A stretch of DNA of 35,409 nt from Parasitella parasitica (lineage: Eukaryota > Mucoromycota > Mucoromycetes > Mucorales > Mucoraceae), in NCBI GenBank assembly GCA_025201805.1, contig MU619385.1:37762-73170 (forward strand). Reading direction: 5' to 3'. Shown here piece by piece: positions 1 through 11,009 of this stretch (the first letter of the stretch is position 1; every line of letters starts with the position of its first letter). Under the pieces are notes generated by a model. That model made no database searches. It was not told the origin of the DNA and saw only the letters and a program-made list of their open reading frames with translations. Both the position numbers and the translations under genes were made by a program.

Positions 1-1731
1 CTGACAGCCGTGGTATGCATAGTATCAGAAGACGATATCTTGCCTTAAATAAGTAATTTTGTTTTCTGATTGTACAAATGGAGTTTCTGAAAGAATTTTT
101 TCTTCCTGATTTTGGATGCGTTTAATCTCCGCTGTTAAAGATTAATGATGATTTTTGAAGAAAGCATTAGCTTTGAGAAGCCGCAGATTACCCAATTCAA
201 GAGAAATACAATTGCAACTTCGTTTATTTAATGATGTGCTTTTTGGCTTTCTAATGGTAGTACTTTCATGTCTGTAACTGGTCTGAATATCTCACGCTCA
301 AATTTTAAAAAATACTTTTCCGAAGAAAACTCCAAAAAGTCGTTACCTTCATTTGATATCAACTTAAAAAGTACAAAAATTTGCTCTAAGCTATGCAAAT
401 ATGTAATCAAAAGGTGCCTTATAGTCTAATGCATTACTTTGCATTACTTGTTTTAGTGTTTGGCATCGCTAAACATTGTTTTCTTACAGTTTTTGACTTT
501 TTTTCTGACAATAACACACTGAAGTTCGCGTAGACCAAAAAAAAAAAATTGTACACAGATTGAAGAAATATTTTCGATGCCAATAGCAATTTATCAAGTA
601 AAGTTAGCCACAATTGCCACGGACTCACGTAAAAACGGTGTCAGAAAAGTACATCGTGGCTTTGATTTTCTTTATTTACGAGAAGGGTTTGGCTGATTCG
701 CTTTGGGTGGAAGTTATTTCACTATGTATTAAAAAATTCAAAATATACATCAGAGATCTATTCAGTCAAGCATGAAGAAAATAGGACGAAGTGAAATCGA
801 TAAGCTTACCCAAAGGTCTCTCGGTAAACTAGGCTTTAAACTGACTGTCTATTCCACCTAGTCGTTTGATCGTGCCTGACATATACGCTACTTGTGGTAA
901 ACCTTATTTTGGCAACGCCAAATGTACTTTATCGCCATTTTCACTTGGGACAATCTCTACGAGGCCTGCCATCACTAAACAACGTTTTTTAATGGATTCC
1001 CTTGTCAACTATATTGGACTCCTTCGTGGATTTTCTTTTATTCTTGATTATGTGAAATCATGATTCTTCAAAATAAATCATGGAGATCAATACGATTTGC
1101 TTTACCCACTTTTTAAATTGTACTTAGAGAATACCCAACTTGAAAAAAATAATACTTTTGGTTTAATTTTTGACCTCAAACATATGTTAATTAAGATGAA
1201 TTAAAAGTCCAAGAGCGTGTGTTAGAAATAAGCTGAGAGCGAGAAGCAGGAGAGAGAGTCAAATAGAAAAGAACCTCCTTTATCACCTCCGAATATCATA
1301 AGAAGGTAAGCAGTATTATAATCTTGAATTCACTTTACATCTGAACACTGTTTTTTCAAATTCGTGTAAATCTGAGCCATTTTCTAGTGATGACATGAAC
1401 CTAATAAGAAGAACAATTTCTAGAACTGACAAATCTATGTATATGAAAGTACTGGCTTATGGCACCGAAAATTTGCTAAAAGAAAATTTAGATGCTTATG
1501 ACCATATCGCAATCAAGTAAGCCATATTAATATTTCAATGGGTTAATAAAAACTTAGGTCTTTTCTTTCGGGAATTGTAAACTTATTTCAACCTGACACT
1601 GTCAGAGCATAATACCGTATACAGTGACTGAATAGAAAGGCTGTAGATTCAAATATGCAAATGTTAATTGCTTTATTCGTAGTATTCCAGCTCACTATTC
1701 AAAACTTGGCCACAGTAGAGATACATTATTC
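1..1731. other. Intergenic region without a convincing gene
   Basis: AT-rich DNA with only short ORFs and no recognisable domain. The one hint of coding is a pair of plus-strand blocks, 1232-1305 and 1388-1517. They join in phase across a GT-AG gap (donor gtaagc, acceptor ttctag) and would give a charged peptide containing VLAYGTENLLKENLDAYDH. There is no upstream ATG, because a stop codon lies directly before 1232, so this is at best an exon remnant. A 29-codon ORF starts at 771 and has nothing to support it. Confidence 0.5.
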
Positions 1732-2998
1732 TCATAGAGATACTTTATATTTCATGATCATTCCATCCTTTTCATTATCTAAAGCGCCAAATTTGAACTG
1801 GCCATTATGCTTTAATGGTTTGATTGTAGCTGTATAAAACGAAGCTGGCATAAGACGAATATAATCTACAGTCTCATCATTCCAGCTGGCTTGACTGTTC
1901 TCCCACTTGATATATTTCACATCCCAGTAAGTACCCCACCCTAAAAGATGCCAATCTATTGTATTGTCTTTAACGATCAGGTCCTTTGGTGCAGATGAGA
2001 CTAATCCGTTAATACAATTGAATTGATTCGCCTTGTAAATTTCAGTTTCATCGTACTTGGATCTATCGAAATTTGGGTACAAACTTGACATTGTCTTTGC
2101 AATATAAGGCGAGAGATTTTCGTCACCCACTGCTTTTCGTTAGAAAACGAAATACTTGTTGGGAATCTAAAATTTATATTTACCAAATACAGATGTTACA
2201 ATTTGTTCATTCGATATTGAATCTGCCTTATAAACCACAATAGCGCCATATAGTCCTGCATAACTGTACGCTAGTTAGCATTAACCACACCAAGCATTCT
2301 TTTTTTTTTTTGAGTACTTACATGTCAGTTTCAGATACATGAGAGTGATAGCCCCACACTATAGAATTTCCATCTTTTGGCCCAGGACCAGCTCTAGGCA
2401 AGACGTTCCATGTGTATGTATAGTTTTGATTAGGTTCTATACTGCTTTCTTCGTAGGAACCTTTGAAAATAGCACCTTCCATCTCGAATTCGTAAAATAT
2501 GCCCTAATTATTCACGATTAATCGTCAAAAAAAAGTGAGCGCCTATCTATTGTATCTTACATGTGGATGCATTGTATAATTTCTGGTTGCTCTATTCCAA
2601 AAAAACACTTGAATAACATCCCCTACTTCAGCTCTTAATATAGGGCCCATATTTCCTTGCCAATTGAAGCGTTTCTTTTTCTCGGTAAAACTCGAGTCCT
2701 CATACTCATGATAAAGAGCTTTGTAATACCTTGTGCCTAATATGCTGGTATCTGTGGATTGTGAATAAAGGTATGCAATTTAAATTAATTGAAGCTTCAT
2801 ATTACCGGGCACGTTTGCGCTTGATTCCATTTCACTGGCGTAATCCCATACCCCTTCCTCTACTGTAATGTAAAATCGTCGTACTTGGCCAGTTGGTGTT
2901 GCTTTGAACTCATCTTGCAGCAAATCAAAATAATCGTTCTCTGTATTGACTGTAACTATCAAGAATAAAATGAGATAATAAAACAGTAGCTTTTTCAT
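1732..2998 (-). CDS. Secreted two-cupredoxin multicopper-oxidase-like protein (ceruloplasmin/hephaestin type)
   Basis: Five exons (2998-2806, 2751-2561, 2503-2322, 2263-2184, 2129-1732) join in phase to give 347 residues. An N-terminal hydrophobic stretch (LLFYYLILFLIVTV) looks like a signal peptide, so the product is probably secreted. The order of motifs follows ceruloplasmin/hephaestin domains 1-2: FYITVEEGVWDYA near residue 45, then GPILRAEVGD, the Cu-type HxH motif in YTMHPHG, a second HxH in WGYHSHV, then DENLSPYI, INGL and WHLLGWGT. Full-length relatives have three or six cupredoxin domains and complete the trinuclear site with a C-terminal domain. This one stops after domain 2, whose C-terminal copper motif is replaced by GALDNEKDGMIM. 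The family call is strong, but a functional oxidase is doubtful. Ferroxidase or copper-binding roles are inference. It shares a 361-bp divergent intergenic region with the 2H protein. Confidence 0.85.
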
Positions 2999-3359
2999 TC
3001 AAAAGAAAAAAGTAAAGGAGGCAGAAAGCGAGACTCCGGGGCTACTACATTTAATTTTTTAAATGCTCGAACTTCGGCTGATGTTTCATGTCAATATAGC
3101 TTTTTTTTTTATATATATCTCAAAAGGAAGATTCAGGTACAATCAAGACATTCTCTTAGTTTGATCAATCTAAATAGATGTAAGTTTATCTAATTGAAGC
3201 TATGATGGCAAGTCGTATTGTGCCTTCAATCTTGCAATGTGATGGCAAATGATTGTAGATGTTTGTTTGATTGGTCAAAGGTCTGTGTTTGCGGGTCACA
3301 GCATTCTACATAGGCGAATTGTCGTTTCATCCACCATCTGGTTTGTTTCCTTGGCTGCA
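2999..3359. promoter_or_regulatory. Divergent intergenic promoter region
   Basis: This 361-bp gap separates the start codons of two divergently transcribed secreted-protein genes. It contains a T-rich run followed by TATATATAT near 3110 and no ORF of note. Shared regulation is possible but not shown by any identified operator. Confidence 0.4.
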
Positions 3360-4232
3360 ATGAAATTTAATTTATTTGTCACTATTGCTGCAATCGTAGG
3401 TTCTACCTTTGCTTTACCAAGCACTCAGAAAATCAAGCAAACGCCTCTAGGCATTCCTTACCAAGGTAACATTTGAGTCAATCTCAAAATAGAGGATTAA
3501 TACTGACTTTCATTGCAGGAGGAGCTATCCAAGTCAACAAAAAGATACTCTCTACCGAAATTATTGCGTTTGAATCGCATCCTGCCGGTAAATATTCGTC
3601 AATACAATACAGCAGTTTTTACTGACCAAAGGTGAAATCTCAACGATAGGAAAAGCATCGTGGTTGGGCATGAACTTTGATTTCCAGTATGTCGAGCCTG
3701 TGTTCGAGATTCTCAACTCAACACAAGTCCCACTGTTCACCAGAGGTTTGACTCTGATGAAAACGTATAATCTTGCGCTCTTTGCTAACATACTGTCGAC
3801 GTAGGCGAATCTCACATCACTGTTATTTCTCCACCCGAGTTTTCAATTCTTTCTACCACTGGAATCACCATTGATCAGCTCGACCAGATCGCATTGGATG
3901 AAAAGATCCAACATACCAAAGTCAAGATTGTTTGCCTCGGAAAAGAAAACGTCGATGGCAGGATTGTATATCAACTCATTGTCACCGCTCCTAATCTTGT
4001 CAAAATCCGCCGAAAGGCGTTCCAATTATTTGCCAAGCGAGGTGGTAATACCTCTCTTTTTGATCCCAATGTAAGTTAATATTTTATTTGAAGTTTACAT
4101 TGATACTTCCATTGAATTTAGTCATTCTGGCCCCACATTACTGTTGGATTTACTTCTGGCGATTTGTTTATTGAAGATGGCGTCTATAAAGGATCTAATG
4201 TTTGCTACAGACCTATTTCGCTTGTAAAATAA
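3360..4232 (+). CDS. Secreted 2H phosphoesterase-fold protein (2H-SAK, 'Swiss Army Knife' type)
   Basis: Five exons (3360-3465, 3519-3587, 3632-3745, 3805-4070, 4122-4232) join in phase to give 221 residues. The start at 3360 directly precedes a classical signal peptide (MKFNLFVTIAAIVGSTFALP); longer upstream in-frame starts would bury it. Two HxT motifs define the 2H phosphoesterase fold: HITVISPPEF near residue 100 and PHITVGF near residue 190. These are the paired catalytic histidines used on 2',3'-cyclic or 2'-5' phosphodiester bonds. The arrangement and the PPEF context resemble the fungal 'Swiss Army Knife RNA repair-like' family. Substrate and role are unknown, and a signal peptide on an RNA-repair-like fold points to an extracellular or vacuolar function. 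Introns are 44-59 nt, typical of the window. Confidence 0.82.
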
Positions 4233-5317
4233 GATTAAATAAACCAAATTCCTGAGGAGTCTGCCACGAAAAGAGAATCATAGACTATATACCGAGTATG
4301 ATCTAGGATTTAAAATGATTGGGGACTCTAATCGTTTCCTGGAAAGCCGATTCTCATTCACATGTTCCTGTGCAATAAAGATGCTGTTTTTATTATCAAA
4401 GAACGCAGTAGCTTGTTCAAATTAACTGTCGTACAATGTAATTCGTTGTAAATTGAATGTGATCCCTTACGATCAGTAACACCATACACACTGGTTTCAT
4501 AATAGTTTTCCATTAGGAGCGTTGTTTAGCATGACATTCAAACTGAATACGACCAAGATGTACCATCTAATACCGCCTACACTTAGCGTGCACGAATACA
4601 TAGGCACAGCAGGACAATTTTTACTACCAAAAAACAGCAATATTCATGTCACGTTTTAAGGTTTCATAATATTAAATCAACACAAATAGGAAAGGATGGG
4701 CAAGCTAATCTAACAAGGAATAGGTACATGTAGCTATTATTCTTTTGACTACATTTATACTGTATATTCCTGATCATTTTAAACGCTTTAATAGCAATCA
4801 ATCGACACAATCAAAATAAACTGAAATGCATGTGCGTACTCAATTTAAAATGCGTATGAGTATAGCTAACGAGATGTGAAAGCAGTAATTCCCACAATAG
4901 GATCAAAGAATCAAATGATTGTGATGGCTACGGTGGGAACCAAGTCCGAGCGCTTTAGTACCTGAAATCTGCTCTTTTTTTTTTTTTGTTTCAAATCCAA
5001 CATTGTAAATCAAAAAAGCAGTTTAAATCAGTTACAAAATATGCTATATCTCGTACATGCATCCTAAATATTATTTGAACCTATCGTTTATGTCACTCTA
5101 AATGCCACTGAATTATTGTCGTTAGCCCTGCCCAGCTTGTCACCCTATTTAGCTGTAAATTTAAACACTCAGCTTGAAAGCCCCATAAATGTTAGCTCTG
5201 TACAACAGAATTCTTACTACAGGGACTAGTTTTTTTCACACTACCATGCATATAAAGCCGTCGCTTCAATCGTTTCTCTTTCATTCTCGAATTTGTTATA
5301 AACTTTACTCGCATAAC
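4233..5317. other. Intergenic region and Sec14-like gene promoter
   Basis: No coding signal is visible in the first kilobase. A TATA box (TATAAAG, 5251-5257) lies about 65 bp before the ATG at 5318. An in-frame ATG at 5189 lies upstream of the TATA box and is therefore unlikely to be used. Confidence 0.5.
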
Positions 5318-6784
5318 ATGACTCATACTGCTCCAAACGAACCCTTACCTGGACATATCGGTAATTTGACAGTGGAAAACCAAGACATGCTCAAGAAGCT
5401 TTGGAATCGTCTTTTCGATCTCTTCGAGCAGAAAGGTACCGAATATAAGCCTGCCAAGCAAGAAGACGCTCCCGCCAAAAAGGGCGGATGGTTCTCAAAG
5501 AAGGAATCTACACCACAAAAGGATTTATTCATTGGAACGACGACTGATCCAACTTGGCTGACGCTGCCTCTTGAAAAGGCATTGCCCTTGATCCCTGGTG
5601 CTCAACTTCGTGGCACTTTCTGGAATATGGTCGCTACAGACAATCCAGACGCTGTTGCCCTTCGTTTCTTACGTGCTCGTAAATGGGAATTAGACGCTGC
5701 CTACAATATGCTGGCTAACACTCTTCGCTGGCGTTTAGTCATGCGTATCGATGACATTGTTGCCCTGGGTGAAAATGGTCTCCGTGATGAACTCAACAAA
5801 GCCAAGCCTGAGTTGGGCGAATGTTTCATCACACAACTCAATTCTGGCAAAGCTTATCTAGGCGGCCCTGATAAAGATGGTCGTGGTATTTGGTAAGCTC
5901 CTTGAAACATGGGACGCGACAGCCGTTGCTTACATCCTCTATTTTTAGCTTTATCAATGTTAACCTCCATCACAAGGAAGATCAACCTCAAGAAATCATC
6001 AAACTTTTGACCATGTACGTCATGGAAACCTCTCGTGTCGTTGTGCATCAGCCTGTCGAGTCTGCTTGTATCGTTTTCAATATGGATGGCTTCACTCTTA
6101 AGAACATGGTATGTATTTCTCTTTCGTTTTGAGGAGGAAATAAGGGGGATGGGGGCATCAAAAAAATCAAAATGTACAAGTGTAACATTCAATATTAACG
6201 GTCGAAATTCATAGGATTTCGATTTTGTCAAATTTTTGGTAACATGTTTCGAAGCATACTATCCCGAAACCTTGGGTTCTTGTTTGATCCATAGAGCTCC
6301 TTGGGTTTTCTCTACTGTTTGGAATCTGATTACGCCTCTTTTGGATCCTGTTGTTGCCACTAAGATTCATTTTACCAAGGATTACAATGAACTCCAAAAC
6401 TACGTGGACAGCGCTGCTTTGCCCGGCAACATCACTGGCGACAATAACAAGAAGACCTTGGATGAAAATAAGATTGATCCCGTCTCTCCCGGTACATTAG
6501 CTACCCCTTCCACTGCTGCTTACCAAAACTACCAAGACATGATCAAGGAATATGAAAATAAGACAACTGAATGGGCCAAAGTCAAATCTGTCAAAGATGG
6601 GGAAACTGCCCGTCTTGAACTCGCTAAACAGTACCGTCTTGCTCGCATCAAGGCTGAGACGGACATTAGAGGTCCCACCGGCTATCAGGCCAAAGGTCTC
6701 GTTACTATCAATGAAGACGGTCGTGTCATCCTTAACTACGGTAGTGAAGGTTGGACTCCCTTGGATATCACTGAATCTGTTTAA
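5318..6784 (+). CDS. Sec14-like CRAL-TRIO phosphatidylinositol-transfer protein
   Basis: Three exons (5318-5892, 5949-6108, 6215-6784) give 434 residues. The N-terminal helical CRAL-TRIO-N part contains DNPDAVALRFLRARKWELDA, the standard Sec14 family signature. The lipid-binding lobe follows: GRGI then CFINVNLHHKEDQ, the strand VVHQPVESACIVFNMDGFTL, and FLVTCFEAYYPETLGSCLIH leading to APWVFSTVWNLITPLLDP. These correspond to the helix-strand pattern that cradles one phospholipid. A Lys-rich insert with KKGGWFSKKES precedes the domain (residues about 50-65). A charged tail of about 130 residues follows the lobe. The family exchanges phosphatidylinositol with another lipid between membranes and feeds phosphoinositide synthesis. 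The exact paralogue (Sec14, Pdr16/Sfh or patellin-like) cannot be decided here. No signal peptide or membrane segment is seen, so it is probably cytosolic. Confidence 0.9.
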
Positions 6785-7238
6785 ACTATTGGTTTTTTTT
6801 GGCATATATACGTGTATAAAATTTTAGATGGCTCAAGAACTGCTCGCCTTCTGGAAAAGATGATAGTTTTTCGCCATATATCACAAAAAATACCCTCTCA
6901 TTTTTTTTTTTCATCCCTTCAACACTCTTACCTGTTGATTAATAAATTATAAATGGATACTCTACATGAATCAAGTTACAATTCTGAAGCCATAAACGAA
7001 GCAAACTAAAAACAAATTTATGATCCTTGAAAACCAAGATATATAAATATACAGTTCAAGTTGACATGCAGTTTGCAGGGCCGAAAGAAAGATTCGACTA
7101 GTTTATATACAATTGAAGAACGTCAATAAGCACATCTATGCAAAAATGATATATAAAGAATTCTAGTTTCAGAGGTGAACCAGGGCAGGACTTGGTGTAA
7201 GCTCCCAAATCTATTCAAAACTGGCCGCATAGTGTCGC
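6785..7238. other. Convergent intergenic region (3' UTRs)
   Basis: Tail-to-tail gap between the Sec14-like gene and RRP36. It is AT-rich with T runs and no ORF of interest. It presumably holds both polyadenylation regions; no strong terminator motif can be assigned. Confidence 0.45.
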
Positions 7239-8417
7239 TTACTCTGCAGCTGATCGTCGTTTGTTAAAGGGCAAATGTTTTCTGTCCTTTGTTGTGTTTC
7301 TCTTGCGACGTTTTTCCAAGATGCGATCAACACTCTTGGCGCCCAGTTTCTCATAACGATCCATGAGGTCGAGTTTGCGTTTTTCAGCTACGGAGTATTT
7401 TGTTAACCTTTCAAGATTAGCCGGTAAAAATCCTCACTTACATCTCTTTAAGAAATAGGGTGTTTTGCCTTGTTTCACCAACTCTGCTTCCTGCTTTTTT
7501 CTTTCTTGTAAAAGGGCCTGTTTTCTTTTTCTCTCTTTCTCTTGTTTATCGGATGATACCATCTTTATTAGCAGACCCTTCATATGCTCCTGTTTTTCTT
7601 CATCCTGTTCTTTTTTAATGCTTTCCTTTAACATTTCCATTTCTGATTTTTTGTAATCATTCAAGAAATTGTATGACTTTTCAAATAGGTCTTGGTTTAA
7701 CTGGCCAGATAATCTATCAAATCGAGGATCACGACGTTTCTATGCTGGCACATTTTAGATTTGACGCTGAATGCAGAAAACGATAAATTTTACCTCGGCT
7801 TGTAATTGCACAACACCTCTATGGCGGCCAACAGTACGCTTGGATGATATTTCCATAGGTCTAATCATTGCAGTTTCAGTTACTGTCTCAATTGCGCACA
7901 TTCTCCGTTCAGCCTACCTATTTTTGCTCTCTCTCTTCATGTCTTGCTTTGCCAGTTTCACATGGTTTGTCTTTTTTAGTTTGCCTGCAGCGCCTTTAAG
8001 ATCTTTCAATATCTGATCTTTGGATATCTTTTTCTTATCTTGTTTAGCAAAGTCCTTTTCTCCCATTTTCCCTTTGAGATCTGCAAGCTGTTCGAAGGAA
8101 ACATGTGCCAGATCTGCCAATGAAAAAACAACTTGGTTGCCTGATACAACAATGTAATTTGCTAACTCACCTCTTTTAATCTTTGCCAGCTGTGCCACTT
8201 TATATTTCTCCTCGTCATCCTCCTCTTCCTCATCCTCCTCATCCTCTTCACTCTGCTCTAACTCTTCATCCTAGTCGAGAAATCAGTCAATCGAGCTGTC
8301 TACGTTGACATTTTGCAAAATAGTTACATCTTCATCTTGACTATCATTGGCATAAGCGTAGTCCTCTTCTTGTTCTGATTCGTATTCATCAAACTGCTGT
8401 TTCTTTGTTATAGCCAT
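7239..8417 (-). CDS. RRP36: rRNA biogenesis protein RRP36
   Basis: Six exons (8417-8328, 8270-8171, 8113-7918, 7860-7794, 7739-7442, 7387-7239) give 299 residues, all phases consistent, with introns of 54-57 nt. The N-terminus is very acidic (poly-Glu/Asp). The family core follows: LAHVSFEQLADLKGKMG, then KRRDPRFDRLSG, a long charged coiled coil (residues about 165-245), TPYFLKRSEKRKLDLMERY and the basic tail KDRKHLPFNKRR. These match the conserved blocks of yeast and human RRP36, a nucleolar protein of the 90S pre-ribosome needed for early 18S rRNA cleavages. The second intron (8114-8170) contains no stop and is a multiple of three, so retention would add 19 residues. It was called an intron because removal restores the conserved block. 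The start is the first ATG after a purine-rich run. Confidence 0.9.
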
Positions 8418-8899
8418 ATCACTAGGTAAAGTTGTGTGTCTTGCTGATGAAAAAAAAAAAAAATAGGAAATGGGGGAAAAAAAAGTCCAATGTTGCCATT
8501 TCGACCTTGTTGAAAAGCCACCCAATGGCAATTCAAGAAATCACTCACTTGATGCATTTGCTCCATCGTGTGTTCTTGTAAATAGTATTTGCAAGCATAG
8601 TGCCAGGGCTTTTTCATGCTTATCCTGAGCAAGTTTGGTCATAATTGACCATTAAACTGAGCCGTTGCATTTCGCTATCGTAAATACTAATGGAATTTTT
8701 GTTCACTTGAATGATAGGAATATTGAATTCTTTAAATCACAGTAGTTCCAATAATGACCCCATGCTTTGTAGCCACAAAAGATGCGAAAAAAGTGAAGGA
8801 GATCATCCATTGTGAACACTACTACAGTCACATGGGGCACAACAGAATTCTCCCCCGCCTTTCTCATCCAAACCCTTTATATAATCCTTTATATACAAA
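8418..8899. promoter_or_regulatory. Divergent intergenic region, RRP36 / DUF1748
   Basis: Divergent gap of 482 bp between RRP36 and the DUF1748 gene. It holds an A-run near 8450 and TATA-like ATATAATCC / TATATAC sequences at 8879-8896 just before the plus-strand ATG. ORFs here are extensions or shadows of the flanking genes. Confidence 0.4.
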
Positions 8900-9184
8900 A
8901 TGTTGGGTCGCATTGCTCACTATACAGCAGACGCCGTCTTACTTTCAGCTGTGCTTGCCGGCATTAGACGAAATTCTGGATTAGAGTAAGTGGATACAAA
9001 ACAAGTTTCCATTATCGCACACCTTTTGCTAAAAAGGACCAAACAAATTAGGCCAGCGACGGGAAAGATTGAAAACGAGGAGATCCGTAAATATGTGAAC
9101 AAGTACCTTGACATTGGCGAATGGGTCATTGATTCCACTGTTGTATTTATGAGCAATTCATCTTATTTCGAACGTAAAAAATAG
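8900..9184 (+). CDS. DUF1748 family small protein
   Basis: Two exons (8900-8985 and 9052-9184) with a 66-nt GT-AG intron give 72 residues, the usual length for this conserved fungal family. The N-terminus MLGRIAHYTADAVLLSAVLA forms a short hydrophobic helix. Exon 2 contains IRKYVNKYLDIGEWVID and ends in SSYFERKK, the conserved C-terminal pattern. The unspliced reading frames are too short to be recognised, so it is easily missed. Molecular function is unknown for the family; the hydrophobic segment could be membrane-associated, but that is inference. It stands alone, head-to-head with RRP36. Confidence 0.88.
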
Positions 9185-10474
9185 CGCTTGGCACGTAGAA
9201 TGATAACAATAGTAATAAACGCTTTTTAATCAATTGCTATAGAAGAACAACGATAGATTTATTATCTTTTGATAAAGGTTTTAGAGGCTCTCTAAATTAA
9301 CGCTTCGAATGAGCTCAATTTACATGTCCTGTGTGCGATGCAACAAAAAGCGCTAGAAACAATATGAAGATGTAAATTTACCGATTGTTCATCTATAGTC
9401 CGGATTTGTCACATACAATCTACCAACTATTCATGTATCGTTTAATACCCTAGTAGGATTTAGCATCCGGTGAAAAGTCTTTGTACATATTTGAGCTCCC
9501 ATGTATCGTAGGTCAAAATGAAGCAAAATTCGAACTTCTTCAAGATCAGGCTTACAGCATACAGGGCCTAAAATTCTCGATAAAAATGCTTGAAAATCCT
9601 TGACCGAAATATGCTCACACATTTATCCGATAGCTTTTTATAAATGCAGATCTGATCAGCTTCGCATTCAAGTAGATCGTAATACGTGTATAGCTATTTC
9701 TGCACGGTAGTTTGTTATACTTGGAAGACTGAAAGTGTAGACCGTTCTATGCAAATGTGAAAAGCATACCTGACTAATTAAAGAACTGTGTGAAACGTTA
9801 ACTGCTGTGTGTGTGAACAAATCGCTGTTGTCTCAAACATATCAGCAACATGAAATTCACTAACATCAGATTTTGTATAACTTGTAAACAATTATGGTAA
9901 TGTCAGATCCCATATATTATGTACAAACAGGCGCGATGCATGATGCAATTGATAAAAAGGGCAACTTTATGTACTCGTCAGTCAACTACTCAGAGGCTCA
10001 TGATATAAGGATTATCCGAGCCACATTTTAGACATTTCGCAACTAATTTAGCGCATTTGTTGTTGAATCTTGTTGTTTTTCTGTTCATTAAAACGTCAAC
10101 ATCATAATAATGACGGAAGCAAACGATAAAAAGAATGTGTAGGGAATGAATGAAACAGCTCCTAAAGGATCATAAAATTTTGGTTTGTCATGATTACAGG
10201 TGATCCCCTCTTTTGTAAATTTTCGGCCAATCGACTCCAATCAACATGACAAAGAAATTTCAAGATTGACGACCTCCACGTACAGATGCATTTCAAGAGT
10301 GACAAATGATTTTTATTAACGATGGAACAAGTAATATTATAGATAATAGATGGCGAAAACAAGTGGTTAAATGCAGAAAAAGATGTACATGTAAAAATCG
10401 TTTTTCACTCCTTTTTGTTGTATATGTGATAATAATGTAACAAGAAAATCCAAAAACGAAATGATCGTGAGAAA
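9185..10474. other. Intergenic region without recognisable gene
   Basis: About 1.3 kb of AT-rich DNA. The best candidate is a minus-strand ORF at 9431-9622 (63 codons, starting MCEHISVKDFQAFLSRIL) with TATAAAAAG just upstream. It has no family resemblance and no second line of evidence, so it is not called as a gene. Confidence 0.45.
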
Positions 10475-10789
10475 TTAGCTTGATAAAGCTGAAGAAGAGG
10501 AAGAAATTGGATCCCAAAAAGTGGCGGCCTGCGCTGATTCGGATTCTTCAAAAGACCAAGCAGAGAATTCACCATCTTCAATACGCATATCGTCAAAGTT
10601 AGGCGCAGGGATTACAATGTGTGGGGGCTTTGATGTACGTTTTAATGGAGCAGTAGGTCGTGTAGGAACTAATTGAATGTGCGTTGCTCTTCCTGCTCCT
10701 TTTTGATAGTATAGTGGATCATATAAAAATACAGGCTGTGAGCTTGGTTCGAGTGTTGACCCAGAGAATCTTGGAAGAGCAAACATCAT
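10475..10789 (-). CDS. Small hypothetical protein, 104 residues
   Basis: Intronless ORF starting MMFALPRFSGSTLEPSS. The start was chosen at 10789 because the upstream in-frame extension is low-complexity Phe-rich sequence, and a TATA-like element (CATATAAATA on the coding strand, near 10856-10865) sits about 70 bp before it. The protein is Pro/Ser-rich with no membrane segment. An acidic-aromatic stretch (DDMRIEDGEFSAWSFEESES) lies near residues 65-85 and a Ser run ends the protein. Such acidic stretches can act as interaction or activation motifs, but nothing specific can be claimed. It follows the WRKY-like gene on the same strand. I do not recognise the family. Confidence 0.5.
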   Translation of the reverse strand: MMFALPRFSGSTLEPSSQPVFLYDPLYYQKGAGRATHIQLVPTRPTAPLKRTSKPPHIVIPAPNFDDMRIEDGEFSAWSFEESESAQAATFWDPISSSSSALSS

Positions 10790-11009
10790 TTTAAATATGA
10801 TTTGGATATTATACAGAAAGAAGAAGATGTGGAAAGGAAAACGGAACAAGTATGCGGTATTTATATGAAAGAGAGAGAGGGCCCTTTTTTTTCCTTGTTT
10901 GCGTTCCCTTCCCCCCCCCTTTTTTTTTTATTTTATTCCAATAACACACCATCTTTTTTACTTCATGGTCAGTTACGGGAAATGCTTTACTATCATTATA
11001 ATTTTATAT

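Noticed and set aside
1232-1517. Two plus-strand blocks that splice in phase and could be exons
   Set aside because: No start codon is available, a stop lies directly upstream, and no family resemblance was seen. Noted in the intergenic entry only.
4920-4970. Possible tRNA-like sequence with a GGTGGGAACC stretch
   Set aside because: No acceptor stem or canonical T-arm could be formed. No tRNA gene is supported anywhere in the window.
9431-9622. 63-codon minus-strand ORF with a nearby TATA-like sequence
   Set aside because: Length and composition are within chance for this AT content, and no domain or homologue is recognised.
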